DNA from: Medicago truncatula
Lineage: Eukaryota > Streptophyta > Magnoliopsida > Fabales > Fabaceae
Assembly: GCF_003473485.1 (NCBI RefSeq)
Contig: NC_053044.1
Location: 49,144,091 to 49,208,090, forward strand
Reading direction: 5' to 3'
DNA: 64,000 nucleotides
Positions 55,142 through 64,000 of this stretch are shown one piece after another. The notes below the pieces were generated by a model, which was given only the letters and a program-made list of their open reading frames with translations, ran no database searches and was not told where the DNA came from. A program made the translations under genes and the position numbers. Numbering within the stretch: the stretch's first letter is position 1; each line of letters opens with the position of its first letter.

Positions 55142-56100
55142 AAATATAGTAAACCCCTAAAAAAATATAGTAAAAAATATTAATAAAATTAATTAATTAA
55201 GGTTGGATTATGTTGATTTCCGTTAAGAGATTAAATGAGTTGATGAGTTAAATTACATATTTAAATCGTTTAACTTGTATTATAGTATGACCTCCAACTT
55301 TCACTTTTACTTAAGCGAAAATCACACTCTCTCCGTTTCATAATAACTGATTCATTTGCAAAAAAATATTGTCACAAAAAAATTGACTTATTTCAGTTTT
55401 CAATACAATAATAATTGTTTTTTTTTCAATTATAACTCTAATTAATACTACTTTCATCACTCTTAACTCCATATATTCTACTTTGCATTTATGGTAAGAA
55501 TGAACGCACCAATAATTGACGAGACATCCAAAACTACTCCATGCGATCCTTAGTATAAGAAACAATTGATTTTTTAGATTTATTGAATAATTAATATATC
55601 TCGTTATAAATATAGACTAGATCCATCACTTACACATTGAATATAAAAAGTCAATTGTCTTTATAATAAAGATCAGAGGTGTATTTTTCTCTCTCTCTCT
55701 TTTTCACTTATATAGTACATTTTTTCTTAATACGTATAAAATAAACAAAATATTAAATTAAAATGATACGGATGGAGTATTTTTCTATGTCTTGTCTTCA
55801 AATCTCAAACCCCTGTTAAATTCTTCCTTTAAGCGAATTAAAAATAATTAGTTACTAAAAAAATACTATCAAAAAATAATTAATAGTATAAAAAAATAGA
55901 AAAATATTAATCAATGCCCCGGACACTGATTAAAGCTTTAAATAATAATTTATCATAAAAATATGTGTGATCAATGCATAAAAATCGAAATATTATTTGA
56001 CTTTTTTTAACATTATTTCTTCCTTTGAATCCAGTCGTTAACAAAATTGAAAAAGGAATGTTATTCCAATTGTGGGCCCATTCGGCGTTGAAAAGCGCAG
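55142..56100. other. Intergenic DNA with further MITE remnants
   Basis: CTCTCTCCGTTTCATAATAACTGATT near 55327 and CCATGCGATCCTTAGTATAAG near 55540 are partial Stowaway-like ends; ATACGGATGGAGTA near 55765 is the reverse type. No gene. Confidence 0.45.
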
Positions 56101-56126
56101 GAAACTAGGTGAAGCGATTACCTCGG

Positions 56127-56194
56127 CACGTGAGTCAGCGTATTTGTCAAGCTGTCTCCTGTTAAGTCACGTGTCGTACGACGCCTTTATATAC
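56127..56194 (+). promoter_or_regulatory. Promoter of the PEPKR2-type kinase: two G-boxes and a TATA box
   Basis: CACGTG cores occur at 56127-56132 (GGCACGTGAGTCAGCG) and 56168-56173 (GTCACGTGTCG). CTTTATATACTAC follows at 56185-56197. G-boxes bind bZIP and bHLH factors in light- and ABA-responsive plant promoters. The spacing of TATA box to ATG (about 560 bp) implies a long 5' leader. Confidence 0.55.
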
Positions 56195-56416
56195 TACTCA
56201 CTCACTGTGTCGGTTTCGCCTAACATTAACATGCGAAACTATCAAGCAACCAAATTCTCTCTCCTCACACCTCTTCAGTCTTCACTGTAATCACTCCCAT
56301 CACACCTTACCATACTCTCACCCACACCAAATCCCCCCTCTCAGCAAACAAAAGCACACACCAATAGCGCAATACAAATACGACACGCAAGCAAGTTAGG
56401 TCACACATATTTATAG

Positions 56417-56437
56417 AGAGAGAGAGAGAGAGAGAGT
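56417..56437 (+). repeat. (GA)n microsatellite in the kinase 5' leader
   Basis: About ten GA units between the TATA box and the ATG of the kinase gene. Confidence 0.9.
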
Positions 56438-56750
56438 TTTAATCGATCGATTCATTATTTCACCCAACGCTACACATCACAATCACAAATCCTTATTCCA
56501 GGGATTTTCCCCAAATCTTCCATCCGAGAAGAATTTTAGGGTTCTCTATTTTCCCCAATTTCTTCACATTTTATTCCGGTTTAGCTACTTCATCAAACCC
56601 TTCAGGTTCCTTCTTCATCTTCTTCTTCTTCTTTATTAGGGTTTTTAATTTCTATAAATTGGATTTCTTATGATTGATATTTTATCTTTTGTTTGTAGAA
56701 CCGAATTCTCTGAACTGTGTGAATGTTTGTAAACCTAATTTATAATAATT

Positions 56751-59700
56751 ATGAGGAAGAAAAGAAAAGGAAGTGAAACTGATGCATCTACGGATCTGGG
56801 TGTTGTTAATTTGGATTTGGATCACGCTGGTTCTGTTGGATCGTCCAATTTGAAGTCTCATTACTCGTTAGAAGATTGTTGTAGGTTGAAGAAACGATGT
56901 AAAGAAGATGCTGACATTCACATTGAATTTGAAGGTTCTTTTAAAAGTAGGCTTGCTGGCATTGCTACTGCACCGCCTTTTGGGACGTCGTCTTTGATTA
57001 CACCGACTAGAGGACTTAAAAGGAAGATTGGTTGTATTGATGTTGCTACTCAGATGGGTAGGAAGAAGAAGATTGATGATGATTATGTTACTGGTGAAGC
57101 CATCGGCCAAGGGAAATTTGGATCGGTTTATTTGTGTAGGTCTAGGGGTAGTGGAGCGGAGTCTGCTTGTAAGACTTTGAAAAAGGGGGAGGAGACCGTT
57201 CATCGAGAGGTTGAGATAATGCAACATTTGTCTGGGCATTCTGGGGTTGTGACGTTGCAGGCGGTTTATGAAGAAGCTGAATGCTTTCATCTTGTGATGG
57301 AATTGTGCTCCGGGGGACGGTTGATTGATCAAATGCTTAAGGAGGGTCCGTTTTCGGAGCAGCGGGCTGCGAACACACTCAAGGAAGTGATGTTGGTCAT
57401 CAAGTACTGTCATGATATGGGAGTTGTGCATAGAGATATCAAACCTGAGAATATTCTGCTCACAAAATTGGGAAAATTAAAGCTTGCAGATTTTGGACTC
57501 GCCATGAGAATTTCCGAAGGTGATATGCAAACCCTATTTGGATACATATTTTTCCTTGTGTCTATGTATTCAACTTTGACCGAATCCTTTCGTTATCTGT
57601 CTTTTTGTAAAACAAATTATCCAGTAGGTATGCATCTGCATTGTGTTTATGTATGTTCGAGTGTACTTATTTTTGTTGCTTCTTATGACATTGTTAACAA
57701 TGTTTTTGAAGGTATTAAATCACAAATGAGCTTTCAACATAGACTGTGAGATTTTGGAAGTGTTTGTTATTGCAACTTTTCCAATTTCCATAAGTGTCTG
57801 TTATTGCAACTTTTCCGATTTCCATATGTTCCATCTTTTTTTTAATATCATCGTGTTTTTAGAAGTAAAAATGTCGGGTAGGTTTCATTTTGCACTGCTA
57901 AGGCCAACTCTTGCAAGTATTCTGTTTTCAACTTCATCTAAACTCAACATGATCGTCCACATGTCATTGTCGACGCATTATCTCTCCAATGATCTTTGTT
58001 GCGAAATCAATCACAAAGATTTAAATGGAAAATTTACCAAATAGTGGAAGGAGGTAGTTGATAGACACTACGACTTGACCCGTCCATAAAAACCGGTCCA
58101 TCAAACACATGATCCGGATAGTAAACCCTACTAATAGATTAACCTCTTCAGCTTTTAAGCCCGTCATAGTGCATACTATTGAGCAGCCTCGTACTTGCGC
58201 CATCAAAACCGTACAGTAAACCCTAATAATAGAGTAACCTCTTTGGCTCTTTACCGTGGAAGTATTGAGCAGCCTCCTGATCACTATTTAAATGGAAGTA
58301 TTGAGTAGCCGAGCTGTAGCCTCCGGTGACCTCTTTTCTGACAAAGTTCGTTTTCCAGCAGCTTCTCCTCATTCTTCACTCCCTCTGTTATTCTGATTTT
58401 CCTATCCATCCTATACTATTTTGGTTTTTTCTTCTCTGTTCTGTACTATTTGAGCAGTTTATTATTTTTTATATTGTCTTATTTTTTTGTTCTATAGCAT
58501 GACAATATAAGTTTACATTTTAAAGTTCTTGACATATGTTGTTAAGTTTTAAAAGAATATATTCTGAGGTTTTTACATATTTTTTATTTATTATACTTTC
58601 TGGCATGCTGCCGTGAACCATCATCCGCCAACAGTGACATTGTCATACTTGTCCTCTGAAACCATTGTCACCAACTTAGTTCCTCAAAGATGCAAGATTA
58701 TCAGCATGTTAGTCCTTTGTTATCACTACTTCAGTCATCCACATGGACAAATTTGGTGACTACTGCATTTCCTTGATTTGGTGAAAATTTCTTTTTAAGA
58801 ACTACAAAGTAACTCTACATTGTTTGGGGCTAATCTGCATTTCCTTGAGGGGCTAATTTGGTGAAAATTTCTTTTAAGAACTACATAGTAACACTATAAT
58901 GTTTGGGGCTGATTTGGTCAGAGTTGTTTGAAGGGTTAGTGTGGCAACATTCTGATCTTTGGAGGATTAAATTGATGGTTTGCTTTTGTAAAATATTTTG
59001 GTGGTTGGGACTAGGTCATAGGTAAAATTCTTGTATATGTTCGAGCTTCACATGTTCTTATGGCCGGGCAACATTGTTTTCATTTTATTTTTAGCAATTG
59101 CTAATTTTATTAACAAAGTTGACATATTTTAATCTTGTTCAGTTATCAATCTAATATTATTCGTTAAAGCAATATCTTATAAGCTTAAAATTTGTATCTC
59201 AGGTCAAAACTTGACGGGATTGGCTGGAAGCCCTGCATATGTTGCCCCTGAAGTATTGTCGGGCAAATACTCTGAGAAGGTTGATATATGGAGTGCTGGA
59301 GTGCTCATGCATGCTCTGTTGGTTGGCTCCCTTCCATTTAAGGGAGATTCATTGGAAGCTGTTTTTGAGGCTATTAAGACCGTCAAATTAGATTTCCAAG
59401 CAGGGATGTGGGAATCAATATCTAAACCTGCAAGAGATCTTATAGGGAGAATGCTGACAAGGGATACTTCGGCCAGGATATCAGCTGATGAAGTACTTAG
59501 TAAGTCCATGATAGATTATGAATATATCATACGTGGTTGGGTGTCTCTCTAATTGAAGTTTCTTTCATTGTAAAATAGATAATAGAATTTTTTTATATTT
59601 ATCTTATGTTTTCCCAACTACTCCTGAGGAAGTTCGATAAATTGAAGATTTGCCTAGTTACAACATGCTTTACTAAACATTAAACAAAACAACCCTTGTC

Positions 59701-60305
59701 TCTTAATTGATGATGGTTAATTGGTTATACCCCTCTGCACTGCTTGTGTCTATCTTTTATGTTTTTGGTAGAACAGTGAATCTGTTCATGGTCTAGTACC
59801 ATCTATTTTGTTGCATGTTCCTTTTCTGTACCTATAATACTTTTTTCATGTTTCCTAAATACTTTCTTGAAGAAAAAAAAGGCAGATAACTTATTATTTG
59901 AGTGTTTTAAAGTTATATGCCTTGCATGTTATACTAATATTCTGTCTTTCAATTTCAGGGCATCCATGGATTTTGTTCTACACCGCCCAATCAATGAAGA
60001 TGCTGCCCATCAAAATAAAATTGAAGAATCAAACTGGTGCCGCAAGCAGACAGCTCGTTGCCTCACCGGAACCTAGGTTAGGAAGAAACATGATAGATAA
60101 TGGCTCAGTTAGCGAGCTTCCATCATCTGAAAGTTGCTATTCCGACGATCAGGATGAATGTGCGTTGATTGATGCACTTGCCACTGCAATTTCACATGTG
60201 AGGATATCTGAACCAAAGAGGACCAGATTGTGTAGTCCTACTGGCCCCATAGTTCAGCAAGGTTCATCTAACATGAAGGCTAACAACCTCTGTAAAGCGT
60301 TTTGA
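56751..60305 (+). CDS. PEPKR2: Serine/threonine protein kinase, PEPKR2-like (PEP carboxylase kinase-related)
   Basis: Three exons, 56751-57519, 59203-59499 and 59959-60305, joined at GT-AG introns (phases 1 and 1), giving 470 aa. The N-terminal about 105 aa are basic and low in complexity, with RKKRK and GRKKK patches. The kinase domain shows the Gly loop GQGKFGSV (about 118-125), Lys141 in ACKTLKK, HRD at 227-229 in HRDIKPEN, DFG from 247, SPAYVAPE after the exon junction, and the DIWSAGVLMHALLVGSLPF block. The last exon begins with RHPWI and ends in an acidic Ser-rich tail without EF hands, so this is a CDPK-related kinase of the PEPKR2 type rather than a calcium-dependent kinase. It is probably nuclear or cytosolic, function not well established. 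Intron 1 (1.68 kb) holds a small repeat. Confidence 0.93.
58035..58330. other. Unidentified repeat-like block in kinase intron 1
   Basis: The block is richer in GC than the rest of the intron and contains two related segments: AGTAAACCCTACTAATAGAT...TATTGAGCAGCCTCG and AGTAAACCCTAATAATAGAG...TATTGAGCAGCCTCC. It may be an inserted repeat; the family is not recognised. Confidence 0.45.
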
Positions 60306-62091
60306 CATAACGACAGGCTGACACCACTTCCACTGCCTTTACTATTTTAGCTATGGGCAAAAGTGAATTTTACATGCTGACATCCCATGTTAGGTTGGCC
60401 TGGGTCTTCTCGGAGTTCCTTTTTAGTGTAAGATATAATTGCAAAACGTTTTTTTGTCCCTTTGCTCGTTAACTCAATAATAGTTGACTGACAGCTGAAA
60501 TAATTGTACAGCCTATGTAAATAGAAAATTAATCTATTGCTTCCATGTTCTTGATCCTCCTTTATGTGGTTTTGACAGAGTATGATTCACTTGATGTTCA
60601 TTCGAAGATTTTAGCTCATTTTGAACAGGATTTTAGTGTAGTTTAATTAGGGAAATTTGTATTTAAAACTCTTTACTCCCATGCCCCGTCCCCCTAGCCC
60701 TCCCATTTCCATATACACTACTTAATCAGGTGAGAAGTTAGAAGAGGATAAGAGGAGTGAAAAGAGAGCCATTAGAGATAAAAAGAAGAGATTTTGAGGT
60801 TTGACATGAAAGAAAGAGAAAAGGAATAAGAGAAAATAAGTGAGTTGGATAGCTCAACTGGCTTGAGTTAAGAGATTTAAAGAGAATAAAGTTCAGGTTT
60901 TTTTTTTTTGTGGTGGCCGGGATTGAGAAAAAGGAAAAATACTAACATAACAATTAATATATTAAAAAAAAAAAAAAAAGAGAAAAATAGTTTAACTTTT
61001 GAATGAACAAAAATAGTCCTCGACTAACCAAATTTTATATAGCTAGTTTTTGGCCTTATTAGGAAAAATTCGAGTCCTAGGTAGAAATAAGGAATGTGTT
61101 TTATTTAATATAAAAATCTAATATGATATCATAACTTATCAAATAGGGCATCCACTATTTATAACCACACCATGCATTCGATAGAGATGGACATTAGTGG
61201 ATGTATTTGGAATTTCTGCGGTCTTTTTCAAAAGAAAAAATAAATAAACATATGACTGGTTGCATGCATTGGCAGTGTAATTTTGTTTTATACAAACAAA
61301 GCATGAAAAATTATATCCAAAAGATATGTGTATCATGAAATTGAATAATGATATTTATTTGTCTCTGATGTTACATTGTAATGGTTAGAGTATAAAGATA
61401 TTTTACGTAGAATCTCATATTTGATCCGGGGGTTACCATATTCCCCCTCTTTGTGTGTGCCATTTTTCGCATAAGTGCTCATAAAATTGTGATACTTCAT
61501 TATGTAAATCAACAACAAAATAACTATAAGTAAGAGAGTTTGGATTAGGGACCATGGTGGTTATACAAGCTTTCTCTGCGGCAGTGACTTGGAGCTTAAG
61601 AAACAACTGGAATAATTGTTTGTTCAAGTTAAGAAAGTTGCAATTTATCTATTCAGTTTCGGGATTCTCTTCATGCATTTTGTTTTTTGACTAACTTCTT
61701 GACTTTATTAGATGATAGTAATTCATTGTGGCTAAATTTAGTTTTCAATTTAGTTTTTGTTTTTCTTAACATTTTTGGGGTTTTTGTTTGGTCCTCCAAA
61801 TTCTTTGTATTTTCTTTCTTTTTTGATAAAAGTTTTCATAAATGTTCTGCAAATGATTTATGCTTCTTTAAGTTGTCAATTTAGTTGGAATGTCAAAATT
61901 GAGATTTTGATGTCTTAGTTTATCTAAAAAAAACTGTAAGAGATACATTATAGAATATCAAAATAGCCACAATGCTCTAAAATTGTATCAACAACCAACA
62001 CAAAAACGATGGCATATGCTAAACTACAAAAACGATGTCAACTACGTCCAAGGTGGTTCTTTGTTTCACTTTGAAAAGAAAAAAATCACAC
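60306..62091. other. Downstream spacer of the kinase gene, no gene
   Basis: 3' untranslated region followed by AT-rich DNA. A T run then GTGGTGGCCGGG at about 60898-60918 is the reverse of a SINE tail (CCCGGCCACCAC plus A's), similar to the tail at 36623, but no duplication was found. No supported gene. Confidence 0.5.
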
Positions 62092-62142
62092 ATGATTAGA
62101 GTATAATTTTATTTTATTTTGACAAAATGATTAGAGTATAAT
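62092..62142 (-). mobile_element. Micro-insertion TTTGTC(A)n on minus strand, perfect 16-bp target duplication
   Basis: ATGATTAGAGTATAAT at 62092-62107 recurs at 62127-62142. The 19-bp insert reads TTTGTC plus an A-rich tail on the minus strand, like the stub at 13035-13075. Confidence 0.7.
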
Positions 62143-62219
62143 AATGATTATTAAATTAAATCTCACATATATTATTAAAATTAAAATAAAGTTACTGAAA
62201 CCAGAAAAATGATACTCCT

Positions 62220-62375
62220 AACAATCATTTTTTATCATTTTTTTGACAATTTTATCTTTCATACTCATGTTGTGTTTTTACTTTCTCTCTATTGCTTTGG
62301 TGTTTGTGCCTACCTAATTTTTTTTGTATAATTTGGTTGTTCTAACAAAGGGTTGTTCAAATAACATTTTTCTGA
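62220..62375 (+). mobile_element. Short MITE-like repeat, five-copy family (copy 4)
   Basis: TTTTTTGACAATTTTATCTTTCATACTCATGTTG, CTCTCTATTGCTTTGGTGTT and a right end GGGTTGTTCAAATAACATT, in the same order as the 2828-3000 copy. Confidence 0.6.
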
Positions 62376-62814
62376 ATATCCTTAATTCGATGTGCTGTTT
62401 TTATTCCTTAATTAAAATAATTTTATTGGTTTATTATTTTCTATGTTTTTTATTGGTTTAATTACTTGTAGATTCCTAAATTATTTAGGAATTTTTAAAT
62501 AAGTGTCTAAACTAAAAAAAATAAAAAAACTCGAAATAAAATATTTTTTGTAATCGTGGGTAATTTTGTTACATTTGACTAACGGACCAGCAACAGTGTA
62601 ACAAAAGACTCAATTACACAATAGATTAGTTCAAAAATCTCATTGCAACTCATTTTAGCTTTAAGAACTAATTTAAAATTTCAGTCTTACTGAATAATTA
62701 AACATTCAATTTATGTCTAAACAGGTTGTATAACAAAAGATATATAAACACTAGTCAAAGAGGTGAAGAACGATATATTTTATTTATTTTAGTCATTCAA
62801 AATAGTGTTAATTA

Positions 62815-63092
62815 AGTAAATGGTCATTGTAAATAATCAGAATTTTGTTTTTAGTTCCTGCAAAATAAAATCACACTTTTTAATCCTTATAAAATTTTCC
62901 ATCAATATTTTTAGTCTCTATAAAATTTTTCCATCAGTATTTTAAGTCCCTGTCAAAAATTTCCATCAACATTTTTTGTCCCTAAAATTTTTAAAGAAAA
63001 TGTCACATGGACTAAAAAGTGTGATTTTATTTTGTAGGAACTAAAAACAAAACCGTGAATATTTATAGGGACTAAAAACTTAATTAACTTTT
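62815..63092. mobile_element. Long inverted-repeat MITE, copy 2 (TTTTTAGTCCCT family)
   Basis: It matches the 1986-2263 copy in layout and sequence: a GTTTTTAGTTCCTGCAAAAT left arm, TTTTTAGTCTCTATAAAATT loop repeats, then AAAAAGTGTGATTTTATTTT and GGGACTAAAAACTTAATTAA on the right. The left terminus is more decayed. Confidence 0.75.
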
Positions 63093-63711
63093 CTAAATAT
63101 GAGATTTATTTTTTTGACCGAAAAAAAAATGGGATTGTTAAGGATGTTTTTTCCTTTCAAGTTTCGATATTAGTTAATGTCTTTATATCGGTCATTACAA
63201 GTCAATCAATAGTAGTATATCTCTATATGGATTGAGAAAAATTATACTTTAACCAAACAATTAAATTCAAGTGGTTAATAAGTTCCATCAAAGAAAGAAT
63301 ATTTAAGAGACTAAAGTTTGATTCTTATGTATAGCAATTTTTTACCACATTTCTGATTATTATATATAACCCTCTTTCACTAGGAACCGAAGGTTAACAC
63401 CAAAGAAAAATAATTTTTTACTCCCGATAGACTATAGAGTATCTTTTGATCAAATTTAGTCCCTAAAAGAAATTTCATATATAGGTGGTATCCATTTGGG
63501 GATTCTATTGAAAATCAATTAATATTGATGTTCTCTAAAGTCATTTAATAAAAGGCCAAATACTGATAAATGTTTTTGTAGAGATTTGATATGAATGTAT
63601 TTTATAGAAAAATAGATGTTTTTGTAGAGATTTGATATGAATGTATTTTACTATTTTATAGAAAATAGCATTTAGATTTATATTCAGTCACATTGTATTA
63701 TAGCAAATGTG
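63093..63711. other. Intergenic DNA, no gene
   Basis: It contains a short direct repeat, ATGTTTTTGTAGAGATTTGATATGAATGTATTTTA, at about 63569 and 63613 (44-bp period). No gene is seen. Confidence 0.5.
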
Positions 63712-63890
63712 TTAAAGAAATGATATTTGTAATAACTTTTATGACAACTTTCTCTCTAATACTCACATATAATTTTACTTTATCTCTCTACCGCTTTGAT
63801 TTTTGTGCTAAAACCTACTTTTTCTTTGTAAATTTTATGGTTGTCTAATAAGTTATCAATCAAATGGTTGTTCAAATAACACAACTCAAT
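63712..63890 (+). mobile_element. Short MITE-like repeat, five-copy family (copy 5)
   Basis: GAAATGATATTTGTAATAAC, GACAACTTTCTCTCTAATACTC, CTCTCTACCGCTTTGAT and ATGGTTGTTCAAATAACACA follow the order of the other copies. Confidence 0.65.
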
Positions 63891-64000
63891 GTGTTAAAAG
63901 CACTTAATAGATGATCTCTAGGTTAATTTTGTTTTCCACACTAACTTTCTAATATTAAAAAGGAAAACGGGCAAAGTGCTTATGACGTATTATTATTAAA

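Noticed and set aside
56868-57431. 187-codon antisense frame over the kinase first exon
   Set aside because: Shadow of the kinase coding sequence; no domain on that strand.

Overview
The window is nuclear DNA of a dicot plant, most likely a legume of the Medicago type. This is inferred from the strongly AT-rich intergenic DNA, short GT-AG introns, plant-only gene families (phytocyanin, tau glutathione transferase, purine permease, DTX/MATE, PPR, PEPKR2), and a dense load of tRNA-derived SINEs, MITEs and L1-type LINE fragments. No bacterial, organellar, CRISPR or phage feature is visible.

Layout. 1-3.5 kb: nested non-autonomous repeats. 3.59-4.61 kb: intronless ANTH clathrin-assembly gene. 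4.9-11.3 kb: terminal-inverted-repeat elements, two SINEs, a decayed LINE and two tandem duplications. 11.89-12.65 kb: two-exon GPI-type phytocyanin. 13.54-14.64 kb: intact 366-codon frame without a plant family I recognise, which looks like an endogenised negative-strand RNA virus nucleocapsid. 15.69-19.66 and 25.82-28.95 kb (minus strand): two paralogous DTX/MATE transporters (504 and 496 aa, spliced models built here) separated by nested transposons. 29-33.5 kb: repeats, including a LINE fragment with reverse-transcriptase tail and zinc knuckle. 33.8-44.2 kb: direct tandem duplication carrying two purine permease genes (371 and 370 aa); the second has its single intron enlarged from 412 bp to 3,590 bp. 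47.2-49.5 kb: mitochondrial-type P-class PPR gene. 51.1-52.1 kb (minus): tau-class GST. 53-56 kb: a MULE-type hairpin MITE, a LINE RNase H fragment and a Stowaway MITE. 56.75-60.3 kb: PEPKR2-type protein kinase. 60.3-64 kb: repeats only.

The genes do not form a pathway. MATE, PUP and GST are typical tandem or stress/transport families; the rest are single housekeeping or regulatory genes.

The clearest unexplained signal runs across the whole window. About 20 sites show a direct duplication of 10-20 bp bracketing only 10-40 bp of DNA, nearly always an oligo-A (or oligo-T) run plus a few bases such as TGTAACC, CTTTC, TTGTC or CCT. Several of these ends match the 3' ends of the longer LINE and SINE copies here. 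They look like extremely 5'-truncated, almost empty target-primed reverse-transcription events. The tandem duplication supplies natural empty sites that confirm three such insertions.
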